A stretch of DNA of 23,616 bases from JANMAT01 sp031359995 (GCA_031359995.1 JANMAT010000046.1:1-23616); one strand, 5' to 3'; counted from the stretch's first letter, positions 7,766-14,704 are shown. Notes: a model not told the origin generated them from the sequence alone. Made by a program: numbers and translations.

Positions 7766-8083
7766 TCAGTCGAGCTCGACCCATGTGGCGCCGTCGGCCT
7801 CGGTGACGGGGTAGCAGATGATCGGCGCGAACGCGGGCGGGCCCTGATGGGCACCGGTGCGGACGTCGAACTGGGCGCCGTGCAGCGGACACGTGAGGAG
7901 CGACCCGCGCAAGCGGCCGTCCGACAGCGGCGAATCACGGTGCGAGCAGTTGTTCTCCACCGCGTAGAGCGTGCCGGCCACACGGCACACGAGGACCCCG
8001 TGGGGGCCGAGGTCGGGCAGTTCGCGGACACGGCCGTCGCGCAGGTCGCTGAGGTCTCCGACGTCGACCGGCTCTGCTGGCAC
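7766..8083 (-). CDS. Rieske-type [2Fe-2S] ferredoxin
   Basis: A 105-residue single-domain Rieske protein. The cluster ligands are Cys46 and His48 (CSHRDSPLSDG) and Cys65 and His68 (CPLHGAQFDVRTG). This is the two-Cys/two-His pattern of ferredoxins serving ring-hydroxylating oxygenases and of NirD-like proteins. It probably carries electrons from a flavoprotein reductase to an oxygenase; a Rieske oxygenase alpha subunit is encoded 0.6 kb away on the same strand. I chose the GTG at 8083 because TACGAT lies exactly 6 nt in front of it, indicating leaderless translation. The ATG eight nt upstream (8091) is in another frame. No reductase gene is seen in the window. Confidence 0.9.
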   Translation of the reverse strand: MPAEPVDVGDLSDLRDGRVRELPDLGPHGVLVCRVAGTLYAVENNCSHRDSPLSDGRLRGSLLTCPLHGAQFDVRTGAHQGPPAFAPIICYPVTEADGATWVELD

Positions 8084-8089
8084 GGTGTC

Positions 8090-8095
8090 ATCGTA
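8090..8095 (-). promoter_or_regulatory. -10 box TACGAT of the Rieske ferredoxin, leaderless arrangement
   Basis: On the minus strand TACGAT is separated by 6 nt from the GTG start at 8083. The spacing is what a leaderless transcript needs, and it supports the GTG as start. Confidence 0.5.
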
Positions 8096-8140
8096 GAGCG
8101 TGCGCGGCGACCGCCCTCAAGTCTGCGACGGTCGTGCCGC

Positions 8141-8146
8141 TAGGCT
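8141..8146 (+). promoter_or_regulatory. -10 box TAGGCT of the NTF2-like gene, leaderless arrangement
   Basis: TAGGCT is followed by 8 nt and the ATG at 8155. It favours that ATG over the in-frame upstream start at 8134, which would lie in front of the -10 box. Confidence 0.5.
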
Positions 8147-8154
8147 CTGATGCC

Positions 8155-8637
8155 ATGACCGAGCTCGGGATCCGTGCCGCCATCGAGGACGCGCTGCGCA
8201 GCTACTGCCGCGGCATCGATCGTCTCCATGCCCCGTCGATCGCCGCCGCGTTCCACTCTGGCGCCATGCTGATCGACTACGGACCGACGCCCTCGACGAT
8301 CGAGCAGTTCGTGGAGCACGCCGTGCTGGCGCTCGGCCGCCGGTTCGTGGCCACGCAGCATCGGCTCAGCAACGTCAGCATCGAGATCGACGGCGACCGG
8401 GCGCGGGTGGAGGCGTACGTGCTCGCCTACCACGTGGAGGACAAGGGCGGCGAGCGTCGGCTGCACACGTTCAACGGTCGTTACATCGACCGCTTCGAGC
8501 AGCGCGACGGCGCGTGGAAGATCTCCCAGCGCACGCTCCGCAACGACTGGTCGAACGTCGTGCCCCTGGGTGAGTCGATGGGCGGCACGTGGGTGGCGAG
8601 CGGCCGCGGCGGCACGCCCGACCCGATCTTCGACTGA
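8155..8637 (+). CDS. SnoaL/NTF2-like family protein
   Basis: A 160-residue protein of the cystatin-like alpha+beta NTF2 superfamily, SnoaL_4 type. The N-terminal helix AIEDALRSYCRGIDRLHAPSI with the HSGAMLIDYG turn is followed by helix TIEQFVEHAVLAL. A long curved sheet (ATQHRLSNVSIEIDGDRARVEAYV, FNGRYIDRFEQRDGAWKISQRTLRNDW) completes the fold. Such proteins are dehydratases, isomerases or oxygenase beta subunits with a cone-shaped pocket. Beta subunits of Rieske ring-hydroxylating dioxygenases share this fold, and a Rieske alpha subunit is encoded tail-to-tail 19 nt away. The opposite orientation argues against a fixed stoichiometric partnership. Function is unknown beyond the fold. Confidence 0.82.
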   Translation: MTELGIRAAIEDALRSYCRGIDRLHAPSIAAAFHSGAMLIDYGPTPSTIEQFVEHAVLALGRRFVATQHRLSNVSIEIDGDRARVEAYVLAYHVEDKGGERRLHTFNGRYIDRFEQRDGAWKISQRTLRNDWSNVVPLGESMGGTWVASGRGGTPDPIFD

Positions 8638-8639
8638 GT

Positions 8640-8653
8640 CCGGGCTTCCCCGG
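8640..8653. terminator. Small stem-loop between convergent genes
   Basis: CCGGG-CTTC-CCCGG forms a 5-bp GC stem with a 4-nt loop in the 19-nt gap between the stops at 8637 and 8657. It could serve both directions; no T-run follows, so this is only a candidate. Confidence 0.3.
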
Positions 8654-8656
8654 CGC

Positions 8657-10057
8657 TCAGTCGGTCGGGTCGAACCCGCCCGCGACGAGGTGCTCCCGCA
8701 CGCGCTGCTGCAGGTGCCGACCGCGCGATTCCTGGTAGTTGCCCAGCGTCTGGCCTCGCTTGCGGCTGGAGCGGAAGCCTCGGGTCTGGGCCGCCATGTT
8801 CGCGGTGTCCTGGTCGTACACGCGGCCGAGCCGACCGAGGCCCTCGGCGACGGTGTAGCTGTCGTCGACGCCGAGTTCCAGCACCTCGGGCGGTGACGGT
8901 ACGTCGCCGTCGAGCGGGCGCGGTCGCAGCATCAGCAGGTCGAAGTAGCTGACGTCGACGTCGTCGGGGTCGGGGCGGAACCGGTAGACCATCGGTAGCG
9001 ACAGGCCTGGGAAGAAGAACGAGTTCGGGAAGCAGAAGTACTCGATCGAGTCGAGCGTGATCGACTGGCTCAGGTGTGAGAAGTCGTGCCCGTACGTCTC
9101 GCTCATCTCGGCCTGCACGTGCTCGGCGATCACGTCGCGCGCCCGCATGCCCTCGGGCAGCTCCGGTGGCGCCGTGCGGCTGCGCGACCCACCGGCGGCG
9201 GCGAGGATCTCGGCTTCGGTGCGCGGCTGGGGCCGCTGCGGGCTGTCGAGGGCCGTGGTGTGGATGAAGCGGCTGATGTTCGGTGCGAAGACGTCGTACT
9301 GCGTCGTGACCTCGTCGCCCAGCTGGCCCGTGGCGTGGGTTTCGCGCACGTGGTACGCCTCGAGGAACGCCTCGATGGCGGCCTTCCAGTTGCACGGCAG
9401 GCGCTTGCGGATGTGGGTCTCGATGTAGCGGTCCTCGATCCCGAACTCGGCGAAGTGGGCCGGGAGCACGCCGAGGTAGGTCGACAGCGGCTCGGCGTCG
9501 GGGTCGAAGTTGACCCAGACGAAGCCGGCGAACACGTCCACCGGCATCTCGGCCAGACGGTGCGACTCGTCGCTGACGTGCGGGAAGTCCCACCGGTCGG
9601 GGACGTCGATCAACTGGCCGTCGAGCGACCACGTCCACCCGTGGAACGGGCACTTCAGCTCGCGGGCGGACCCGCACGTGCCGGGCCGGCGCAGCTGGGT
9701 GCCGCGGTGCATGCAGGCGTTGTAGTACGCCTTGATCGTGCCGTCGTCGGCCCGCACCACCAGCGCGGAGTGGTACCCGACGTCGTAGACGTAGAAGTCG
9801 CCCGGTTCGGGGATGTGATCGAGATGGCAGGCCCACTGCCACGTCTTGGACCAGAGGTGGTCGTGCTCGGCGGCGGCGTACTGCGGCGAGGTGTAGTTCG
9901 TGTACGGCACGTCGACGTCGCCGAGGAACGCCGGCGCCTGCTCGAGCAGGGGCCACGGCGGCGGTGTCGGGTCGGCGAGCAGCTGCTCGTGCAGCGTCGG
10001 TCCCGGGGCCCGGGCCGTTCCGGGAGCGGCGACAGGGACGTCACGTCGATCAGCCAT
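8657..10057 (-). CDS. Rieske non-heme iron oxygenase, alpha (large) subunit
   Basis: A 466-residue protein. The N-terminal Rieske domain binds a [2Fe-2S] cluster through Cys115/His117 (NACMHRGTQLR) and Cys136/His139 (KCPFHGWTWSLDG). The catalytic domain shows NWKAAIEAFLEAYHVRETH, where His236 and His241 are two ligands of the mononuclear iron; the third ligand (Asp) is not pinned down. These enzymes use O2 and electrons from a ferredoxin for ring dihydroxylation, monooxygenation or N/O-demethylation. TAAGGT lies 6 nt before the ATG, pointing to a leaderless transcript. The Rieske ferredoxin at 7766-8083 is a plausible electron donor. An N-demethylating role together with the dehydrogenase pair at 1315-6222 is conceivable but unsupported by specific residues. 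Confidence 0.92.
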   Translation of the reverse strand: MADRRDVPVAAPGTARAPGPTLHEQLLADPTPPPWPLLEQAPAFLGDVDVPYTNYTSPQYAAAEHDHLWSKTWQWACHLDHIPEPGDFYVYDVGYHSALVVRADDGTIKAYYNACMHRGTQLRRPGTCGSARELKCPFHGWTWSLDGQLIDVPDRWDFPHVSDESHRLAEMPVDVFAGFVWVNFDPDAEPLSTYLGVLPAHFAEFGIEDRYIETHIRKRLPCNWKAAIEAFLEAYHVRETHATGQLGDEVTTQYDVFAPNISRFIHTTALDSPQRPQPRTEAEILAAAGGSRSRTAPPELPEGMRARDVIAEHVQAEMSETYGHDFSHLSQSITLDSIEYFCFPNSFFFPGLSLPMVYRFRPDPDDVDVSYFDLLMLRPRPLDGDVPSPPEVLELGVDDSYTVAEGLGRLGRVYDQDTANMAAQTRGFRSSRKRGQTLGNYQESRGRHLQQRVREHLVAGGFDPTD

Positions 10058-10063
10058 GACCGC

Positions 10064-10069
10064 ACCTTA
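10064..10069 (-). promoter_or_regulatory. -10 box TAAGGT of the Rieske oxygenase, leaderless arrangement
   Basis: On the minus strand TAAGGT is followed by GCGGTC and the ATG at 10057. The divergent gene has the same GCGGTC hexamer directly before its ATG (10116), so the 58-bp spacer has nearly mirror-image start regions. Confidence 0.5.
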
Positions 10070-10115
10070 TGGTCTCGGTCGCCGCCACCCCAGCCGGATC
10101 GGCGAGACTGCGGTC

Positions 10116-10976
10116 ATGACTGCCCCGACGGCCCGTAGGACGGCACGAGATCTCGGCCCCGACGACCTCGTGTGGGACCACTTCAGCCGGCCCCGCGCCG
10201 ACGGTGTGGTCGAGCGGGTGCACGCGGCCGCCGGCGCGGGCTACGCGGCGATCGGGCTCTACCTCGGGGCATGGGCGACGCTGCGCGACGACCCGGCGGC
10301 ACTCGACCGTGTCGATGAGGCCCTGGAGGCGACCGGGCTCGTGGTCGCCAACATCGAGACGTTGCGGGGATGGACCGGGCCGGCGGCGAGTGAGGCCTTG
10401 GCGGCGCAGGAGGCGCTGGCCTACGAGATGGCCGCCCATTGGGACTGCCGGTACGTGCAGGTGATCGGCGACGCCGAAGGTCCGCTCGACGACGCCGCCC
10501 ACGGGTTCGGCGCCCTGTGCGACCGCGCCGCCGATCACGGCCTGCTCGTCGGTCTGGAGTGGGTACCGAGCATGACCAACATCGGTGACGCCTCGACCGC
10601 GTTGCGGATCGTGACCGAGGCCGACCGTGACAACGGCGGCTTCTGCGTCGACTCCTGGCACTTCACCCGTTCGACGAACGACCTCGACGACGTGCGCCGC
10701 CTGCCCGGCGAGCGGGTGTTCGCCACGCAGTGGAACGACGGCACCATCGCGCCGCAGCATCCCGACTACCTGCAGGACTGCCTGACCAACCGCGTGCCCC
10801 CGGGCGACGGCGAGTTCGCCTTGGTCGAGATCGCCCGCATCCTCGCCTCGATCGGGTCGACCGCGCCCATCGGCGTCGAGGTGTGCTCCGCCGAGCTGTG
10901 GGCGGCGCCCGTCGACTACGCCGCCCGCGTGAGCGCCGACGGCATGCGCCGCGTCCTCGCGGCGGCGAGGACGTGA
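10116..10976 (+). CDS. Sugar phosphate isomerase/epimerase-like TIM-barrel protein
   Basis: A 286-residue protein of the xylose-isomerase-like TIM-barrel (AP_endonuc_2) superfamily. It shows the strand-end motifs expected for a metal site: GLEWVPS with Glu148, CVDSWHF with Asp179 and His182, ATQWNDG, and GVEVCS with Glu255. Members isomerise or epimerise sugars, inositol derivatives or hydroxypyruvate, or act as dehydroshikimate dehydratases. The actual substrate is not visible. I chose the ATG at 10116; the frame is open further upstream but would run into the divergent Rieske oxygenase gene. The box GAGACT sits 6 nt before the ATG, a weak version of the leaderless -10 of its neighbours. The shared spacer allows common control with the oxygenase. 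Confidence 0.82.
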   Translation: MTAPTARRTARDLGPDDLVWDHFSRPRADGVVERVHAAAGAGYAAIGLYLGAWATLRDDPAALDRVDEALEATGLVVANIETLRGWTGPAASEALAAQEALAYEMAAHWDCRYVQVIGDAEGPLDDAAHGFGALCDRAADHGLLVGLEWVPSMTNIGDASTALRIVTEADRDNGGFCVDSWHFTRSTNDLDDVRRLPGERVFATQWNDGTIAPQHPDYLQDCLTNRVPPGDGEFALVEIARILASIGSTAPIGVEVCSAELWAAPVDYAARVSADGMRRVLAAART

Positions 10977-11047
10977 CCACCCGCAGACGTGACGTCGCAC
11001 GCCTTCGTGCGGGAGTCGTCGCGGTCCTGCGGGTGGTGAAGGTCGGC

Positions 11048-11053
11048 TACGGT
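11048..11053 (+). promoter_or_regulatory. -10 box TACGGT, leaderless arrangement
   Basis: TACGGT is followed by exactly 6 nt and the ATG at 11060, with no ribosome site in between. It fixes the start well inside a longer open frame. Confidence 0.5.
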
Positions 11054-11059
11054 CCGCGT

Positions 11060-11455
11060 ATGGCGCTCGCTGATGAGAAGTACCTGCTGTTGACCACGTT
11101 TCGTCGTGACGGCAGGGCGGTGTCGTCACCGGTGTGGGCGGCGGGCCTCGCGGACGGCACGATCGGGTTCTGGACGAGTTCGGGATCGGGCAAGGCCAAG
11201 CGTCTCGCCCATACCGAACGGGTGACCGTGCAGCCCTGCGATGCGCGAGGCCGAACGAGGGCAGGGACCAGTGCGGTTTCGGCCACGGCGCGACTGGTGA
11301 CCGGGTCCGAGCTCGACGCGATCCGTCAGGGCATCGTCGCGAAGTACGGGTTCATGACGAAGGTGACCAAGGCCCTCGGCACGATCGGCGGGATCGTCAA
11401 GCGAAAGCGGATCCCGTACGGCGACCGCGGTGTGGTGATCCGCGTCTCCGAGTAG
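11060..11455 (+). CDS. PPOX-class/F420-dependent flavin-fold oxidoreductase
   Basis: A 131-residue split-barrel protein of the pyridoxamine-phosphate-oxidase-like class, closest in wording to the actinobacterial Rv2061-type F420-binding subgroup. Motifs are KYLLLTTFRRDGRAVSSPVWAAG, GFWTSSGSGKAKRLAHTERVTVQPCDARG and the closing strand YGDRGVVIRVSE. The Lys/Arg-rich segment SGKAKRL lies where these proteins contact the cofactor phosphate. They use FMN, F420 or haem; which one cannot be decided here. The start is set by a leaderless -10 box at 11048. The gene stands alone, with no operon partner on either side. Confidence 0.85.
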   Translation: MALADEKYLLLTTFRRDGRAVSSPVWAAGLADGTIGFWTSSGSGKAKRLAHTERVTVQPCDARGRTRAGTSAVSATARLVTGSELDAIRQGIVAKYGFMTKVTKALGTIGGIVKRKRIPYGDRGVVIRVSE

Positions 11456-11732
11456 TCGACGGAACGGACGTGGCCGGGCGGTGGCAGAGTCCGACGACCT
11501 GATCACCTCGAGCACCGATGCCCCCGGGAGTCGCTCGACATCGCCGACTGACGGTGTGCCGCCGGCGCAGACCACGAAGTCCGACTCGAACCACAACCGC
11601 TGAGCCGCGTCCGCACCACGTGCGGTCACGGCGTGTTCGCCCACAACATCGTCAAGCTCATCGAGCTTCAACGATGAGTTCTACGTGCGCTCGCATCGCG
11701 ACGACGACAGCCAGCCCACCGCCACCTAACAG
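11456..11732. other. Gene-free stretch with traces of lost coding sequence
   Basis: No intact gene is supported here. On the minus strand about 11480-11671 reads as a protein-like fragment (RLWFESDFVVCAGGTPSVGD, then VERLPGAS) resembling the end of alanine-racemase-fold D-threonine aldolase/DSD1-type enzymes; it has no credible start or continuation. On the plus strand a short frame ends GHGVFAHNIVKLIELQR at 11674, like a transposase tail. Both are weak. A perfect 6-bp inverted repeat CCGCAC-CAC-GTGCGG also lies in the stretch. Confidence 0.3.
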
Positions 11733-12809
11733 CTAGAGCGAGTCGGCGAATCCCTTGATGTCGCGCAGGGTGGCCTGCTGGACGTCGGGCATGGCCGCAC
11801 CGAAGATGCAGTCCCCTGCGTGACACGTGCCGTTTACGGTGCGACTCACCGTGGAGACGCCGGCGTCGAGCAGCTTGCGGGCATATGCCAGTCCCTCGTC
11901 GCGCAGCGGGTCGAGCTGGTTCACCGAGATGACGTGCGGCGGTAGCCCGGCGAGATCGGCAGTGGTCGCGTGGTATGGCCAGGCCAGGGGGTTCGTGGTG
12001 TTGGCGCCGTTCGGGTCGTACACCTTCGCCAGGGCACCCATCTGATCGCAGGCCAGGAAGTAGCCGTCGTTCTCGAACAGCGACGCCAGCTCGGTCGGTG
12101 GGCTGACGTATGCGCCCGAGATGTAGGGGCACTGGGCATAGACGCCGGCGATCAGGCCGAGGTCGCCATCACGCTTGGCCCGGAGCGTGGTCGCCAAGGT
12201 CAGATTGCCGCCACCGGACTCGCCGGACACCACGATCTTCGAGATCCCGAGGCGCGTCCGGTGTTCGCCCGTCCACCGCAACGCGGACGTGCAGTCGTTG
12301 AGCCCGGCCGGGAACGGATGGGGCCCATGCTTGCCGCCACCGTTGCGGAACTCGACCCCCACCACGACCAGCCCGGTCGCGGCGAGCTGATCGCGCCAAC
12401 GCACGTAGCCCGGGCCGGCCGCCTCGAGCAGGACCATGCCACCACCGTGGATGTGGAGCACGCCGGGCAGCGGCCCGGCCTGCTCGGCCGGCTTGTGGAT
12501 GAACAGGGTGATGTCGTTGCCATCGACGCCACGGATGATCTCCACGCTGGACGTCACGCCGCTCACCGGCGGCAGCTCACTGCCGAGCATGCCGAACAGA
12601 CCCTCGAACCCGGCCTCGCTCGCATCGACGTACTCGAGGAGTGCCTCCAGCCCCGATGCGGCATCGACCGGTGACGGCTCGGGCCGCAGTGCCAGGCCGA
12701 TCGGCTCCATCGCGGCGATCATGCGCGGGTCGGCGCGCGGATCGCTCTTGAGCTCCATGTCAGGCCGTCCAAGACGGCCGGGAAGAATGGGTGTGCGTTC
12801 TGCGCTCAT
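11733..12809 (-). CDS. Alpha/beta hydrolase, hormone-sensitive-lipase (HSL) type esterase
   Basis: A 358-residue hydrolase with the HSL-family signature HGGG at 121-124 (oxyanion hole), the nucleophile elbow GESGG with Ser198, Asp300 (NQLDPLRDEG) and His330 (GTCHAGD) as a complete catalytic triad. The cap region is N-terminal and there is no signal peptide, so it is probably a cytosolic carboxylesterase acting on short acyl esters or detoxification substrates. The frame stays open 54 codons further upstream, but AGGGGG ends about 7 nt before the ATG at 12809 and homology-like sequence starts only later, so I use that ATG. It faces away from the decayed integrase island that begins just upstream. 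Confidence 0.9.
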   Translation of the reverse strand: MSAERTPILPGRLGRPDMELKSDPRADPRMIAAMEPIGLALRPEPSPVDAASGLEALLEYVDASEAGFEGLFGMLGSELPPVSGVTSSVEIIRGVDGNDITLFIHKPAEQAGPLPGVLHIHGGGMVLLEAAGPGYVRWRDQLAATGLVVVGVEFRNGGGKHGPHPFPAGLNDCTSALRWTGEHRTRLGISKIVVSGESGGGNLTLATTLRAKRDGDLGLIAGVYAQCPYISGAYVSPPTELASLFENDGYFLACDQMGALAKVYDPNGANTTNPLAWPYHATTADLAGLPPHVISVNQLDPLRDEGLAYARKLLDAGVSTVSRTVNGTCHAGDCIFGAAMPDVQQATLRDIKGFADSL

Positions 12810-12916
12810 CGATGTCCCCCTGCGCGAGTCCATGCCGTGGAGCCTGGACGACTGGAGATCGTACCCCCGGGGCGGCACCCCTCCCGCACGGCGGACGGAA
12901 GGGTGCGCTTGCGTAG

Positions 12917-13747
12917 AGCATCGCCGGTGCCACGCGGAGAGCGGCGCCAGCGAAACGGCGGACTGATGCACGCTCGGCCGTCTGTCCCGTCCGGCAACCC
13001 GGCAACCGCGAAGTCCTGCACGAGTGGCACGCTGCGTTCCGCACCAAGGCCGACGCCGAGCGGACGCTGTTGCGCGCCGGTGCCGGCCAGCAGCGTGGCA
13101 GCTGGGTCGATCCGCGCAACGGCAAGGTCACGCTCGAGGCCTACGCCAACCGTTGGCTGGCGCATCGCCACAACCTGCGCATCCGCACGGTCGAGCTGTA
13201 CGGAAGCCCACTGGACAACCACATCCTCCCGGTCCTCGGCCGCCGGGAGCTCTCCAAGCTGTCGACGGCCGAGGTCTGCGTGTGGTTCGCCGACGTCGTC
13301 CAGGAGAGCGGCCTCGCGTCGACAACCGCAGCGAAGTGCTATCGGCTGCTGCGCACGATCCTCAACACCGCCGTCGAGGACGAGCCGATCGTGAAGAACC
13401 CGTGCGTCATCAAAGGCGCCGCCGCCGAACGCTCGCCCGAGCGGCCGATCGCCACGATCGCGCAGGTCGACGCGCTCGCCACAGCGATCGATCCACGATG
13501 GCGCGCCCTCGTGCTGCTCGCCACCTACGGCTCGCTGCGGTGGGGCGAGTTGACAGCGCTCACCCGGCAGCGCATCGATCTGCAGGCGGGCACGGTCGAG
13601 GTGGTGGAGCACGCCCTCGAGCTGTCCGGTGGAACGCGGGTGCTCGGCCCGCCGAAGACCGACGCCGGGACGTCTACACCTGTTGAAACGCCGCCACGCC
13701 AACCGCTCCGGTGGCCAACGCGGCCAGACGTCACCGTGCGGCGTTGA
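12917..13747 (+). pseudogene. Tyrosine recombinase (phage-type integrase) remnant, N-terminal half
   Basis: Translation in one frame from about 12917 gives an integrase without a usable start codon: the N-terminal arm (HEWHAAFRTKADAERTLLRA, GSWVDPRNGKVTLEAYANRW), a SAM-like core-binding domain (to about 13420) and the beginning of the catalytic domain. The first catalytic Arg (TYGSLRWGEL, codon 13538-13540) is present. After GPPKTDAG (about 13669) homology stops. The downstream text then looks like an integrase tail in two frames (DVYT, then HLLKRRHA), suggesting that the core with HxxR, His and Tyr was deleted. The only start-like codon in frame is a TTG at 13070, inside the N-terminal arm. 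It cannot be an active recombinase. A separate C-terminal integrase piece lies at 17016-17375 on the other strand. Confidence 0.72.
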
Positions 13748-14132
13748 TGCGCTCGATCAGGCTGGAGAGGTACTCGATGGCGGCTTCGATGGTCGACGGT
13801 GCGTCTGGGTGGTCAGCGACCAGCAGCGGGTAGTCGCGTGCCCATGACGCTGACGGGACGACGGTTGGTGGCCAGGCGTGCTTCTGGCGTCGTCGGAACG
13901 TCTCGATCCCTGTGGTCGCACGCGCCTGGATGCCGACGCGCAACTGCATCGCGGTGCCACCCTTGACGATGAAAAGGTGGGCTCCGTCGTCGTGGCGGAC
14001 GTCGTCGAGCATGGCGCAGACGACACCGACCCGAACGAGGTGCATGACTCGTTGCGGGAGTTGGCCGATCTCGGCGGCATGTCGTTGGAGGAGCCGTTGG
14101 AACTCCTTGGCTCCCCAAGGGCGAGCGGTCAC
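13731..14132 (-). pseudogene. abiEii: AbiEii/AbiGii-type nucleotidyltransferase toxin, core deleted
   Basis: A 133-residue frame that begins like the toxin of type IV AbiE systems: helical N-terminus, then FIVKGGTAMQLRVGIQARATT containing the KGGT motif (residues 57-60). It switches directly to a typical C-terminal end (FRRRQKHAWPP, ASWARDYPLL, then IEAAIEYLSSLIERI). The segment that should follow RATT holds the catalytic DxD and the rest of the nucleotidyltransferase fold, and is absent; relatives are about 250-300 residues. Frame is kept across the junction. The GTG start overlaps the antitoxin stop by 4 nt (GTGA), the normal AbiE arrangement. With no metal-binding aspartates the toxin should be inactive. 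It overlaps the tail of the convergent integrase remnant. Confidence 0.68.
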
Positions 14133-14646
14133 GACGCATCACCTCTGTCGACGCGCTGGATGAGGGTGTCGCGTCGGGTGGGCGTGATGGCGCCGCGTTG
14201 GCGGGCGGTGTCGATTGCTTGGCGGGCGAGGTAGGCCGGCACCACACCGACGATGTCGTGCAGGGTTCGACGGATCGTTGTCACCGTGACGGCATCCAGT
14301 CGCGTGATCTCATCGGCGGAGAGGTCGCCGCGGTGGATCTGGTACCGGTCACCGCCGGCTCGATTGATCCGGTAGCGCGTCGGGATCGTGAGGTGCACCC
14401 GCGTCGGGTTGAGGTCGCTCAACTCGTGCACCACGAGGGCCGAGTCGTGCGAGATCACTCCGCGACCGCTCGCCCATAGACGAGCGAGGATGTACTTGTC
14501 GAAGCGGTCATAGGGGAGCGACGGCACCCGGTACACGCCGTGGCCGGCCGAGGAGAGCGAGCCGCGCGAGACCATCTTGCGTAGTTCGAACAGGCGTGGG
14601 CGGCGAGCCAGAGCACAGTTGTGGGTCGGCCGTCCGTCTCGGCCAT
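14129..14646 (-). pseudogene. abiEi: AbiEi-type antitoxin, frameshifted near the N-terminus
   Basis: From about 14610 to 14129 one frame encodes a good AbiEi-type antitoxin: end of a winged helix (LRKMVSRGSL, GHGVYRVPSLPY), then VISHDSALVVHELSDLNPTRVHLTIP and TIRRTLHDIVGV. The expected beginning, MAETDGRPTTVLWLAA, is encoded from an ATG at 14646 in another frame, directly after GGAGGAG. The two pieces meet at about 14600, and the winged helix is shorter than usual, so a small deletion with frameshift is likely. The intact frame could start further upstream (14746), but that would run through the palindromic operator region. AbiEi proteins neutralise the toxin and repress their own operon; here DNA binding is probably lost. 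Confidence 0.65.
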
Positions 14647-14654
14647 CTCCTCCG

Positions 14655-14670
14655 ATCCGGGATCCCGGAT
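14655..14670. promoter_or_regulatory. Perfect 16-bp palindrome in front of abiEi
   Basis: ATCCGGGATCCCGGAT equals its own reverse complement and lies 9 bp upstream of the antitoxin ATG at 14646. AbiEi antitoxins are known to bind paired inverted repeats in their promoter. This is the promoter-proximal candidate. Confidence 0.5.
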
Positions 14671-14681
14671 AACTCACATCA

Positions 14682-14704
14682 TCCGGAACCCGGGGTTTTC
14701 CGGA
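14682..14704. promoter_or_regulatory. Second inverted repeat upstream of abiEi (TCCGGAA-N9-TTCCGGA)
   Basis: Perfect 7-bp arms at 14682-14688 and 14698-14704, with a partly symmetrical centre (AACCC/GGGTT). Together it spans 23 bp, the operator size described for AbiEi autoregulation. It lies 11 bp from the 16-bp palindrome and shares its CCGG/GGAT-like core. Confidence 0.5.

Noticed and set aside
11575..11605. TpsiC-like GGTTCGAGTC on the minus strand suggesting a tRNA
   Set aside because: The flanking bases do not form the required 5-bp stem, and no acceptor or anticodon arms can be found.
12760..13131. Minus-strand frame upstream of the esterase
   Set aside because: It is antisense to the integrase remnant, has no motifs, and the esterase has a better start at 12809.
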